DNA of 64,000 bases, from contig CP136067.1 of assembly GCA_032622095.1 (NCBI GenBank), positions 177,416,556-177,480,555 on the forward strand, in the 5' to 3' direction. This document shows, one piece after another, positions 1 to 9,620 of this stretch. This DNA comes from Siphonodentalium dalli. Lineage: Eukaryota; Mollusca; Scaphopoda; Gadilida; Siphonodentaliidae. The translations under genes were made by a program, and so were the position numbers. Position 1 is the first letter of the stretch. Each line of letters begins with the position of its first letter. The notes beneath the pieces were generated by a model, which was not told where the DNA came from, searched no databases, and saw only the letters and a program-made list of their open reading frames with translations.

Positions 1-317
1 TGCAGCCCACACTGTGAGTAGCTGAGTAACATATATATACATATAAAGGACATAATTTTCACCACTCGTGGTATTAAATTGTGGTTTTAACCACTCGACA
101 AAAGGCTCCTGGTAAAAACTACAATTCCAATTTTGGTGATAATTTGGTTATTTCGGCTGTTATGGGTGTATTTTTATATATCTCCACTTGAATAATGTAG
201 CTATTATCTAAAGTTGTCGTAAATTCCAATCAAATCGACTTTACAATTTCAGAAAGCACAAAGTTTGAACGACGCACACATATTTACTCCTTTATTCGGG
301 ACGATTGATTCTGTGAT
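1..317. other. unassigned AT-rich DNA
   Basis: I see no convincing gene here. The first bases read tgcagcccacact followed by gtgagtag, which would fit the end of a + strand exon and a splice donor, but the window edge prevents a test. Confidence 0.3.
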
Positions 318-658
318 AAACATAGGCCAACGATTCTGCATGCTATAGGGGCATGTTATAACTCAAAACTATCACCAAGTATTCATAGTAATAATTTTGA
401 TGCCCATGAAAAACGTAATATTCCCTGGCACTAAACCTACAAAATAAGTCTGGCACTGAAAGAGAGTAGAATATAAGAAAAAATTATTAAAATTGTAAAA
501 AATGATGAAAAATTGTTAGGCCAATGCATTCTCTTATATATGCGAGGCGACCTATGGTCGACTCGCATATATAAGAGAATGCATTGGCACAGGGTATATG
601 GGTTGATACAAAAATCGGACCTGGCACTGAAAGGGTAAACATAGGCCAATTATTCTGC
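318..658. repeat. Palindrome-bearing insertion between 22-bp direct repeats
   Basis: The segment is bounded by near-identical direct copies of aaacataggccaacgattctgc (shown in part at each end, 318-339 and 637-658). Internally it has inverted 'ctggcactgaaag' motifs and one full 69-bp palindrome module (520-588) of the kind found in the TTAA MITEs elsewhere in this window. The ends are unlike those of the other copies, so this is either a different carrier element or a chimaera. Confidence 0.45.
520..588 (-). repeat. 69-bp palindrome module, copy 1
   Basis: Near-perfect palindrome with 27-bp outer arms that begin GCCAATGCATTCTC and a 15-bp centre. Orientation is defined by the single arm mismatch (GAGGCGACC on the left, GGTCGACTC on the right). 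The same module recurs at 3545, 3731, 11718, 11855, 15850, 15998, 16890, 17167, 40999, 42606 and 42746, with diverged or shortened copies at 16233, 16329, 30924, 35008 and 40828. Confidence 0.85.
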
Positions 659-797
659 CAATAATAGTCACAGCATGTAAATTCTTTATAACAATCACGC
701 TGTTTTCTGGATATTTGGACATCAAATAATTAATGTTGGCATGGTTATTTGCTACTCTGTTCCGAACAGCTCACAAGAGTGTTCCACACAATTTAAC

Positions 798-1082
798 CAG
801 CCTGTTCTCCCGAAAATCGCACATTATCTGCTAACAATAGAACTTGTTTTAGGTTGATAATCTGCTGAGAATCGTCTCATTTTGAGTCGATAATGTGCTG
901 AAAATTAGAGCATTATGGACTAATAATGAGGCGATTACATACATGCACAATGACACATACATATGCCAACTCACGACTTTTCAAGTGTACGCTCTCTAAA
1001 ATGTGTTTTCACTGTGGCCCGCGCCATAAAACGAAATAACGGACATGACTCCATTATCTGCTTATTTCAGAATCAAATAATT
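798..1082 (+). repeat. Interspersed repeat family E, copy 1
   Basis: About 285 bp, starting cagcctgttctcccg and running to ttcagaatcaaataatt. It aligns by eye over its whole length with 4660-4962 (same strand) and with the reverse complement of 47632-47929. The family has an internal hairpin built from arms containing TGAGTCGATAATGTG. No coding capacity; most likely a non-autonomous DNA element. Confidence 0.75.
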
Positions 1083-1450
1083 AACAGCGACCCTTCGTGC
1101 ATGTTGTCGAACAAAAGTTAGTGAATATCGGCCGTTGGACACGCTGCATAAGCTAAGACAAACCTGACAACCATATCACAAGTGCAATAATATGGTATTT
1201 CGTTCTTGGTATCGCCTTGATTTCATTATGCACAAATTGCAATCCCCTCGTTCGTTCGTTCGATGTGGATGTTTCGTGTATGAAAAATCAACGGTCTCAT
1301 TCTCTCGTGTGAAGACTTATAAGGTGCGAGCATTAATGACAGCAAATGAAAATTCATTAACAGAGTGGCTTTTCGTGAGCGGCGCCTTTTTTCTAATGCA
1401 AAACTAGTCGAACAGTTCTGCAGAAGATAACCGAATACCTAGTAGGGTTT
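1083..1450. other. unassigned DNA
   Basis: Unique-looking sequence with a 71-codon open frame on + (1192-1407) that shows no recognisable domain or convincing splice signals. I see nothing else in it. Confidence 0.3.
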
Positions 1451-1461
1451 CAATAATCACG

Positions 1462-2036
1462 CATTGTGATGGGGTCCCCCGCAAATCAGCTGTAATCCAT
1501 TGCTACAGCTTTATCGCATACCGTAAATGTACACACGACTCTGTATGCCGTTTCTTGTTGTTGAGATGTATTCCTGATGCCACAATCAATAACATAATCG
1601 AATTCGTGCATCTCTGATCATTTCATCTGTGTCTCTTGTGGTCATAATCTAACCGATCCCCTGTCCCCCCGTCTCGCTGTCTGGAAATTCCAACGAAAAA
1701 CGTCTTCCAATCGGTCACCCTTACGGTCTAATTTGTTCAGAATAGGCAACTAGTCATGCAAAACTCCGTCAAAAAACACAACATACTATATAAGACATAT
1801 TGGTTGACAATTAATATATTCGAGTAATCTAGTCTTATTTTCCAAACAAATACTATATCAGCTGGTCAATAAACCACCCATGCCACCACGTCACTACGTT
1901 TTAAAAGTGATTTCTTTTTTTCGGCTCCCTCTCCGCTCATTGTGATATGATATTCCCTCGTAAATCAGCTATGATCCATTGCTACATCATTGTCGCATAC
2001 CATAACGCCTCTGTGAGACGTTTCTGGTGGTTGCTC
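1462..2036. repeat. Pair of about 100-bp direct repeats
   Basis: Roughly 1462-1565 and 1942-2036 share an ordered series of matches, for example 'aaatcagct.t.atccattgctac', 'tcgcatacc' and a 'gccgtttct'/'gacgtttct' end. The DNA between them (1566-1941) is AT-rich and unassigned. The second copy runs straight into the minisatellite at 2026. Confidence 0.5.
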
Positions 2037-2152
2037 AAAACGCACTCTGGTGGTTGCATAAAATGCACTCTGGTGGTTGCTTAAAATGCACTCTGGTGGT
2101 TGCTAAAACGCACTCTGGTGGTTGCTCAAATCGCACTCTGGTTGTTGCCCAA
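2026..2152 (+). repeat. 22-23-bp minisatellite
   Basis: About six tandem units of the form ctggtggttgctcaaaacg cact, varying by small indels. Open frames crossing it on both strands simply translate the repeat. Confidence 0.9.
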
Positions 2153-2239
2153 GACGTACTATCGTGGTATAGAAGTACTCCCGATAGGCAGAATCTCCAC
2201 AAGAAATAAGAGATTTGAAACACGTTGTTACTCTGCGGA

Positions 2240-2250
2240 CCCCCCCCCCC
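2240..2250. repeat. poly(C) run, 11 bases
   Basis: One of about fifteen homopolymer G or C runs of nine or more bases in an otherwise AT-rich window. Confidence 0.95.
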
Positions 2251-3159
2251 TGGTATATTGGCTGTGTTGAATATATATACGTTAACCGGATTATCTCCTA
2301 TATATTCTGCAGTATCTTGACCCAACATCTATAATGAGCGCATCGGGATTGCGCTGAGCGCACGTGCCGGTATGATGAAGATGACGTAAATCGATGTTGG
2401 AGCTATCAAAATTTCAATTTGCTCTCCAACGTGATTAAAACTACTCGGCAGTTGCATTGAACTCGCTTGCGGGGACCGGACACCAGCTGTCAACTTGCAT
2501 TTAATTACACAAGGGTGAGATCGTGCGCCAACGTCGGTAATAAATATTGCTGACATACGTCATATTTGATGCGCCCTTCCATTTCGGTTGACTATGATAT
2601 GGGTCAAAACAAATAAAATTGGCTGCCAGTGGAATTCCTGGAACTAGAATTTACACGAAGAAAGTCTGTGTCGATAAAGAGACATATCGCGCGTCAAGAA
2701 AAACAACTATTTCGCCATCCTTACGACTCGTTGTCTTTTCTGTCTCAAGTAAGCTGTGACTTGCTATCAATAATTGTTTGAAACGTGGAGAATAGGCAAC
2801 AATTGCACGGAATACCCTACAGATGTGGCTTTTATTAGATATCCAAGTGCCAGAAATTCAAAAAAATCAGTGAAAGGACAAAACCTGGTGGATATATTCC
2901 ACATGCTGCCACGCGTCTCCCTAACAGAAATCAACCGTTGCTATGGTTGCAATATTCTTTCAAAGGGTCTTAATTCTGCAATAACATGAATGGACAAAAT
3001 CGGTTCACGTGACAGTCTTTCCACATGTTGGTTCATATGCGTGCCAAAGATAAGTCAAACCCGGGATACGAATACTGAGATAGATAGAGCTCCACCAAAG
3101 TTGTCACCGACAAACTGAAGGAACCCACACTTCAGTTTGGAGGGGTATAACTAGTCAGA
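2251..3159. other. unassigned DNA
   Basis: Contains short open frames (75 codons on - at 2329-2556; 71 codons on + at 2774-2989) without domains, signal peptides or good splice junctions. An AATAAA-like site and a GC-richer patch at 2330-2560 are the only departures from background. Confidence 0.3.
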
Positions 3160-4105
3160 TAATGCTATGAATCTCATGAGATCATATTCCACCAGTACAA
3201 AACCTGGGAACTTTTTGAAGTTTTGACAGGGAACCTAATCAAGTCGACAACATATCGCGGGGAATATATTCCTTAGTTATTACCTTTCCTTAATAATGTA
3301 CTTCTCTGAAGGTGAAGGTCCGAACTTGAAATCGCACAATTAAGTGGCTCTGCATGTGGGCGATTTTTCTTTGCGTCCTCTACAATTAAGGAATTTCTCC
3401 TGGTTAATTAATTCAATGTTTAATGCGATATCGGCTCGCAAAAATCACAGAAAAGCATGCAATCTCGAGCTGGGACCACCCCCTAATGCAAAGTAGATTA
3501 TTGCAGAACAAGTATTAACCCTTTACCCAACAAAACGGCCCTGTGCCAATGCATTCTCTTATATATGCGAGTCGACCATAGGTCGCCTCGCATATATAAG
3601 AGAATGCATTGGCTTAACACATATTATATTAAAAATGATAAAATTGTCAAAGAATGTAGAAAAATATTAGAAAAATTGTTAAAAAATGTAAGAAAAAATT
3701 ATAAAAGTGTTAAAGAATGTAAGAAAAAAGGCCAATGCATTCTCTTATATATGCGAGGCGACATATGGTCGACTCGCATATACAAGAGAATGCATTGGCA
3801 CAGGGCATAACTGTAACTATCACAATGTAGTCAATGAGCCGGTTCCAATGATATCCATATCTGTATGATTCTATTGAGACAGACCCAAGATAATTTAGGT
3901 TGTTGCAGCTTCATTTGGGCTATTTTTCTGGGCGTTTTGTTGGGTAAAGGGTTAACAAAGAAATATATTCCCTGTCTTGTTTTTCAGTTTCCTGTCAGAA
4001 CGGGTCATAATATAAAAAAAAGATCCCAGGTTTTGTACTGGTGGAATATGATCTCTACGGGTGTTAGCCAGAGTAGAGATTCATGGCATGATCTATAGCG
4101 GAGCA
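3160..4105. repeat. Inverted-repeat element family F with a nested MITE
   Basis: The left end (about 3160-3240) carries 'gagatcatattccaccagta..aaaacctggga', and the right end (about 3980-4105) carries its inverse, 'tcccaggttttgtactggtg' followed by 'gaatatgatctctacgg'. The ends are long terminal inverted repeats of a foldback-type element. The copy is interrupted by the TTAA MITE at 3515-3955. Related copies are at about 6150-6290 (one end) and 62560-62970 (uninterrupted), and the latter supplies an empty site for the nested MITE. Confidence 0.6.
3515..3955 (+). mobile_element. piggyBac-like MITE, family A, complete copy
   Basis: Non-autonomous element of 441 bp with TTAA at both ends. Terminal inverted repeats read TTAACCCTTTACCCAACA at the left and the inverse TGTTGGGTAAAGGGTTAA at the right. 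TTAA targets with CCC-type termini are characteristic of the piggyBac superfamily. It has two 69-bp palindrome modules (3545-3613 and 3731-3799) in opposite orientation, an A-rich spacer, and a right arm with 'ggttccaatgatatcc'. No transposase is encoded. The aligned sequence at about 62770-62840 lacks the insert. Confidence 0.85.
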
Positions 4106-4659
4106 AGAATAACGACGACTAAAACCACTTTGTCTCCTAGTTCTGACGTTATTTCACCGTAATAATTATGTAACATGACAAACCCAATGTGGCATTATTC
4201 ATAGCAATTTCATTCGGCATTCATTGTTTTCGAACGATCTTAACTTCACAAATTTGCGCAATTCCAATTACGCCACCTTTGGCAATGCAAATTACGGTGC
4301 GTTGTCCCTGGACTCGGGATCATCATACGCAACGTGTCAATAAATTATCACGGTGGTTGGAACCACTGAAAATACAGCACCAGACTTGCAATAACACTCC
4401 ACAATGTGCTTGTATATGACCAAACACAACGCATCAGCAACAAAAGCACGTTTTGAACACTCTGTTTCATCATTCACAAATGATTGTTGAACATGTCACT
4501 TTAAATTGCTTCAACAGATAATTTTGTAATAAAAAACATACGCACATCAAATTTCCCTCGGTTCGTTCGGCTTAAAACAATTAATATAAATCCTTCCGTA
4601 ATTCTATTACCTTTGTGCTGCCTGTTTTTTTCTTGTATAATAATGAATAAGATACCGAT
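4106..4659. other. unassigned AT-rich DNA
   Basis: A 76-codon open frame at 4189-4419 (+) has no recognisable feature. Nothing else stands out. Confidence 0.3.
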
Positions 4660-4962
4660 CAGCCTGTTATCCCGAAAATCCGCACATTATCTGCTTATAA
4701 CATAACTTGTTTTAGGTAGATAATATGCTGAGAATCGCCTCATTTTGAGTAGATAATGTTTTGAAAATGGGAGCGATTTAGTCACATTATCGACTCGTAA
4801 TGAGGCGATTCTAAGCAGGTTATGTGCGCACCATCACACCAATAAGCCAACTCACGACTTTTCAGGTGTACACTCTTTAACATGTGTTTTCACTGTGGCC
4901 CGCACCATAACACGAAATAACGGACATGACTCCGTTATCTGCTTATTTCAGAATCAAATAAT
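4660..4962 (+). repeat. Interspersed repeat family E, copy 2
   Basis: Same-strand copy of the 798-1082 repeat, from cagcctgttatcccg to ttcagaatcaaataat. It keeps both arms of the internal hairpin (TGAGTAGATAATGTT... and CATTATCGACTCGTAATG). Confidence 0.75.
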
Positions 4963-5032
4963 CACATTATGTACGTATTTCACTTTATATGTGCGTATTT
5001 GGGCGAGGATATGTTGTACCAATACGATATAC

Positions 5033-5378
5033 TCATTTATCGCACAATTAACCCACAAAAACAGCTTCATAATTATTGGTAAGACACACGTGTAATATTA
5101 GCGCGTGCGATGACGTCGCGCCATTATTTAAATGACTTGCCATCGCTGAAGTTTATGATTGTTGTTTTTAATGAATACTTCGCGTTGCTTCGCGTTTATT
5201 TGATCATGTGATAAAAGGTATCTCAAACTCGTTCTATTTTATACGTAATACGTAATTTATCAACCTCGTCCACTAAATTATATTTGAGCCTCGGTAAACC
5301 TCAGCTCAAATCGAATTTAGTGAACTCGGTTGGTAAATTCCGTATAAAATAGAAACTCATGTGAGATCCTCTATTTAT
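5033..5378 (-). repeat. Long-terminal-inverted-repeat MITE family C, partial copy
   Basis: Corresponds to the reverse complement of the left two-thirds of the complete element at 34455-34936. It has the terminus 'gagatcctcta', the subterminal block with 'gagctcggt'-like and 'taaattccgtataaaatag' sequence, and the interior 'cgcgttgcttcgcg'. The opposite terminus is missing. Confidence 0.65.
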
Positions 5379-5633
5379 TACATTTAGTAAAGACTGGGTT
5401 AATTTGAGGCTGGTTGATTATGAATCAATTTGAGCTATACGTTCCCATATAAATGGCAGATGTATTGATGTCGACAGCAAGTAGACATGTGTTACTAGTG
5501 CTTCATCACTTATCGTACCATGTCTCCCGTAAAAAACTTCTGACAACTTTTAAGATTATCAGAAACCTGTATATGCTATACATATGCATGGTGCTGAAAC
5601 TGGGTCGACTTGTGGTGATTCCGTAGATCCCGG

Positions 5634-5641
5634 TATATATT
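5634..5641 (+). promoter_or_regulatory. candidate TATA box for the EF-hand prepropeptide gene
   Basis: TATATATT lies about 57 bases before a candidate start codon at 5691, leaving room for a transcription start near 5664-5670. It is a suggestive position only; TATA-like strings are common in this AT-rich DNA. Confidence 0.2.
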
Positions 5642-5690
5642 AGGAAACTATATCACGAGGCCACTAAGTGTAATTGGGTCAATGAATTGA

Positions 5691-5727
5691 ATGACGACCT
5701 ATGCTATACTTGTAAATAAATTGTTAC
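5691..5727 (+). CDS. candidate first coding exon of the EF-hand prepropeptide gene
   Basis: ATG at 5691 opens twelve codons plus one base (MTTYAILVNKLL and C) and ends at a good donor, GTGAGT, at 5728. The one-base overhang matches the phase required by the acceptor of the signal-peptide exon at 7243 (C plus AT gives His). The join would place this segment before the hydrophobic core. A short upstream ATG-AAT-TGA lies ten bases earlier. Phase fits by chance one time in three, so this is a proposal; transcript data would decide it. Confidence 0.3.
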
Positions 5728-5821
5728 GTGAGTGACACATATTATATAACTACAATCACGGCCATCTCCCATAGATACAGCAAGCAAAAACATGTATATC
5801 AGCACTAAATCTTGGCAGTGG

Positions 5822-5895
5822 CTATTCGCCACCCGGGTGGCGAATAGTCATGTAACATAGAAATCGCTATTCGCCACCCGGGTGGCCAGACTTCT
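5822..5895. repeat. Perfect 26-bp palindrome and a second half copy
   Basis: 5822-5847 is a perfect palindrome centred on CACCCGGGTG with CTATTCGC outer arms. The sequence ctattcgccacccgggtgg recurs at about 5873-5891 without the closing arm. This is GC-rich against AT-rich surroundings; function unknown. Confidence 0.8.
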
Positions 5896-6149
5896 GTAGT
5901 CGTCGTATGGACGTTTGTTATATATACACGTATATTCACCGAGAAAAGCATAACTATTTGCATTGTCAAGAACTCTCCTATTCCACCATCGTGGTTCGAA
6001 CAGTACACATCACAACATATGCTACTGTGGGTGTAAATGTCCAAACGTCATTTTGTGTTAAGCGTTTATACCCGTAATAGAGCTACATCGTAGTTAGCAA
6101 ACATAGTTCTTCTGTTACATTCATTTAAAATTGGAAGTTGTTATGATAT

Positions 6150-6290
6150 CAAGCACAAAGACAGATATTCCCCGCGTAATTTGTTCGACTTTATAAGGTT
6201 CCCTGTCAAAAAGTTCCCAGCTTTTGAACTGGTGGAATATGATCTCTGCGGATGTTAGCCAGTGTAGAGCTTCATGGCATCATCTAGCAG
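6150..6290 (+). repeat. Family F element end
   Basis: Contains 'gttcccagcttttgaactgg' and 'tgatctctgcggatgttagc', matching the right end of the element at 3160-4105. No left partner is recognised, so this is a solo end or truncated copy. Confidence 0.55.
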
Positions 6291-6427
6291 CACTCTAAAT
6301 GTTACCGTCTTGGTAACTGTACTATGAAGAAGTTTTATATGTAGCATTGGTCCCAGAGAACAGCTTCGTGTCATGGCACGTTGAATATAATGAGTGTGGA
6401 AGATAACTTAGTCATCTTTATTTCCAG

Positions 6428-6534
6428 ATGAAGTACTGCTGACTACCATCGAATGTGTGTTCGTTTGTACCATACTATTCAGGACTACTATCGTGTGTGT
6501 GTTCGTTTGTACCATACTATTCAGCCCTGCTCAC
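6428..6534 (+). pseudogene. duplicated 5' part of the signal-peptide exon, copy 1
   Basis: After the acceptor at 6427 the sequence follows the true exon (EVLLTTI, then CVFVCTILF) but contains an in-frame internal duplication of the hydrophobic core. It leaves exon homology after the 'SPAH' codons, entering repeat sequence that stops with TAA. It is a broken exon copy within the 80-bp array. Confidence 0.65.
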
Positions 6535-6656
6535 TATAATGAGTGTGGAATATAACTTAGTCATCTTTATATCCAGATGAAGTACTGTATAGATTCGTGC
6601 CATGGCACGTTGAATATAATGAGTGTGGAAGATAACTTAGTCATCTTTATATCCAG

Positions 6657-6721
6657 ATGAAGTACTGCTGACTACCATCGTGTGTGTGTTCGTTCGTACC
6701 ATACTATTCAGCCCTGCTCAC
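6657..6721 (+). pseudogene. duplicated 5' part of the signal-peptide exon, copy 2
   Basis: Starts after the acceptor at 6656 and matches the first 22 codons of the true exon with a few substitutions (VCVFVRTILFSPAH). It then diverges into the repeat and stops. It lacks the peptide and EF-hand regions. Confidence 0.65.
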
Positions 6722-7243
6722 TATATTGAGTGTGGAAGATAACTCAGTCATCTTTATTTCCAGATGAAGTACTGTATAGATTCGTGCCATGGCACGTTGA
6801 ATATAATGAGTGTGGAATATAACTCAGTCATCTTTATTTCCAGGTGAAGTACTGTATAGATTCGTGCCATGGCACGTTGAATATAATGAGTGTGGAAGAT
6901 AACTAAGTCATCTTTATTTCCAGATGAAGTACTGTATAGATTCGTGCCATGGCACGTTGAATATAATGATTGTGGAACATAACTCAGTCATCTTTATTTC
7001 CAGATGAAGTACTGTATAGATTCGTGCCATGGCACGTTGAATATAATGAGTGTGGAAGATAACTAAGTCATCTTTATTTCCAGATGAAGTACTGTATAGA
7101 TTCGTGCCATGGCACGTTGAATATAATGAGTGTGGAAGATAACTAAGTCATCTTTATTTCCAGATGAAGTACTGTATAGATTCGTGCCATGGCACGTTGA
7201 ATATAATGAGAGTGGAATATAACTTAGTCATCTTTATTTCCAG

Positions 7244-7510
7244 ATGAAGTACTGCTGACCACCATCGTGTGTGCGTTCATTTGTACCATACTATTCAGCC
7301 CTGCTCACGGAATTTTCTACACTAACAGCAAGGAAAACGACTACCCTAGAATTGGCCGACGCAGCGGTGACGACACAGAAATCCTACCCGCCGGAGATGC
7401 CTTCCGAACACAAAGATATTCACCTCTCAAGCGAATCCTTTCACGAATGCACGAGGACCCAGCATTATATGAAGGCGTTAACAACTTTTTCAACACATGG
7501 GATTTAGATG
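7244..7510 (+). CDS. secreted EF-hand prepropeptide, signal-peptide/peptide exon
   Basis: The exon lies between acceptor tttatttccag (ends 7243) and donor GGTAAGT (GT at 7511), with 88 full codons plus split codons at both ends. Codons 1-22 form a signal-peptide core (VLLTTIVCAFICTILF, then SPAHG). Next comes IFYTNSKENDYPRI followed by Gly-Arg-Arg (codons 37-39), a standard amidation and dibasic cleavage signature. After that come an acidic spacer, a Lys-Arg at codons 62-63, and an amphipathic stretch ending NNFFNTWDLD, the first half of an EF-hand. Splicing to 15056 completes the loop. The PRI-amide end recalls PRX-amide peptides (neuromedin U/pyrokinin, ecdysis-triggering hormone), but that is resemblance only; a simple secreted Ca-binding protein is an alternative. 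No start codon lies inside this exon, so an upstream exon is required. Confidence 0.75.
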
Positions 7511-7799
7511 GTAAGTTCCGTGGGCCATTTGGGATCAGGTGCGCGGCTATAGGGTCTCCTCATACGTTGGGGTGTCCAATTTCATTTAGAGTCTTTTGGG
7601 TTGACATTTTCCAACTTGTGCCCCAAGCTTTCAAACTGTTAGAAATGTCCGCACTGACACCTTGATTGACAAGTAGAATTGTTTCCCGATTGAGGGTCAA
7701 TACAGTGAGAGAGACCAAAGGTAGCAAAATGTGTGAATTTCGATCTAACAGCAAGAAATTCCACATTAAACAGGGGGGATTGGTCGGATAAAAAATTCA

Positions 7800-8640
7800 G
7801 GCACGTATGCCGATTTTTTCCTTTCGACCCTTGTTGTGACCCACCCACCCCCGCGTACAAATATTTTTCCGTTTTCGGCAGTTTTTTCCCGACCATTTTT
7901 GGACACCCACCCCCCCCCTTTTAACACAAAAACAGAGATTTGCGGGGGGAATTCAAACAATTTATTGGGGGAATTAGTTGTTTTTGGACCAATATTTGTA
8001 TATTTTCCTATTTTGGCGAAAATTTTGGACTGACATGGTCATCAGTTGGAAATTGTCCTACCTTAGGGGAGGGTGACAGGTTGGAAATTCCAACACTTGG
8101 AAAGCTTGTGTCCTGGTCCCTCCTCCGTGGCCAGTCAAAAACTGCTAGTTAATTTAAGAAAACAATTTTGTCATACATTTGGTCAACATTGTCATTGGAA
8201 TTGTCGTCAGTTGGAAAGTTTCCAACCTAAGTGGGGGTGTCAGGTTTGAAATTTCCAACTCTAGGAAGGCTTGAGGCTAGTTTATATGCTAGGATTTTGC
8301 GATTTTCTTGTTCAGATTTTAAAATTTTCGCACACCGGGCCGAACCATGGTCGACCCTGTGTGTCATTGTTCCTCCCCCGTGGCCAATACAAAACTGCTA
8401 ATTGGTTTAACAAAACAATATTTTACTACATTTGGTCAAACTTGTCGACTGAAATGGTCATCAGTTGGAGAATTTTCCAACCTGAAGGGGAGTATGAGGT
8501 TTGAAATTTCCAACACTATAGGAATGCTTCAGTTGAGTCCAGTCTATAGATGCTAGGATTTGCGATTTTCTTGTATAGTTTTCAAAATTTTCCCGGTGTG
8601 TCCTGGTCTCTTGCCCGTAGCCGTGTGCATTTGTCTGCAG
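7800..8640. repeat. Degenerate tandem repeat in intron
   Basis: Three diverged units begin near 8036, 8204 and 8453 with 'gtcatcagttggaaa..ttcc' and share 'ggaaattccaac' and, in units two and three, 'tgctaggat.ttgcgattttc' and 'cctcc.ccgtggcca'. Unit length varies (about 170-250 bp). The flank 7800-8033 has C-rich runs, including nine C at 7910-7918. Open frames here are repeat translations. Confidence 0.6.
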
Positions 8641-8766
8641 TTAGACCACTAGATGTCAGGATTTATGCAATTTTTGCAGGTTAAAATATCTGAATGTTCT
8701 CGTTCTCATACCGGGAATATGGAACCATGGTTTATAAATATATAGGATATTATACCTGAGGTGCAA

Positions 8767-8832
8767 GGGGGGGGGGGGGGTGAAAGTGCAAATTTGTGTT
8801 TGGTCTGATTTTGATTCAAGGGGGGGGGGGGG
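8767..8832. repeat. two poly(G) runs (14 and 13 bases)
   Basis: G runs at 8767-8780 and 8820-8832 lie 39 bases apart inside the intron. Proline-rich reverse-strand open frames across them are translations of the runs. Confidence 0.95.
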
Positions 8833-8959
8833 TGGTACAGTTGGAATTTGCCAAGGTTGACACCCCACCCGAACGGAGACCCTCTAGCCACGTCCCTGGT
8901 CGTGGGTCTGTAAGTGGGACCATCATTTGTGTCAAAATATTTTGTTTAATTGCATGATG

Positions 8960-9510
8960 TAACATACACCCATGTATATAGTACAATGTAGAGTAAAGCA
9001 GCCACAACTATATCAGCCCAATGAAACAAATGTTTATATGCAGTCTGTTTATACACCTAAAACCACATGTCAGTTTGCGCTTCAAAATACACATAATATT
9101 ATTCGCTTTTGAATTTTCTCAGTATCGAAATAGGTCGATAAATATCTTAATTACCTTCCTATGAGCATTATGTAACTCAAAAAAGACGCATTGAAGTAAT
9201 GAAAAATAAAACTGTTAATACAGTGTTTGGGTCCCAAACATAAAACAGCTATTGCGCGACATGGAACAGAAAAGAGCGTTCCGTGGTAGTCTATTCCTGA
9301 TATGGGAGCAACAAAGAGCGTTTGTCTGACTTCTGGCGAAAAGTTGAAAACGGCTGAAAAATGGCTGTGAATTTGGCAAGTGTTTTTCAGACCAGATTAA
9401 AAGATCGTCTATTTTATCGATATAAATATTGGAAGTTCGAATAAGCCATGTCCGTTTAAGTAGGGAGCAGTGAACTGGAAATAGACCACAGTAGTTAGAT
9501 ACCTGTATAA
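8960..9510 (+). repeat. Interspersed repeat family B2, copy 1
   Basis: Includes 'agcccaatgaaacaaatgtt', 'cacataatattattcgcttt', 'ataggtcgataaatatctt', two 'aaagagcgtt' motifs and the end 'gaactggaaatagaccacag'. Other copies are at 40359-40797 (same strand), at 11939-12250 (inverted) and, as joined ends only, at 44040-44170. The site 'ccatgtccgtttaagtaggg' (about 9449) is the unoccupied counterpart of the MITE insertion at 40798. Confidence 0.7.
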
Positions 9511-9620
9511 TGATCAGCTCGGGGTTGGATATACAAAATTTCAAAAAGAAATTTCATACATATTTTGAGAAAATAAGGTTTGGAATATTAGGACATTGTG
9601 GCAAAACGCGCGTCTTGTCA

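Larger units (their letters stand above)
6364..7243 (+). repeat. Roughly 80-bp tandem array with duplicated 3' splice sites
   Basis: The last five units have an exact 80-bp period (acceptors ending at 6923, 7003, 7083, 7163 and 7243); earlier units are less regular. Each unit contains the palindrome CGTGCCATGGCACG and a sequence tttatttccag followed by atgaagtactg, identical to the junction of the real signal-peptide exon that starts at 7244. Ten such acceptors end at 6427, 6576, 6656, 6763, 6843 and the five above. In the frame used by the true exon, every repeat unit I read reaches TAA within about twenty codons, so only the last acceptor is productive. The array clearly arose by duplication of the intron/exon boundary. 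Confidence 0.9.

Noticed and set aside
8656-9007. Proline-rich open frames on -
   Set aside because: Produced by translation of the poly(G) runs.
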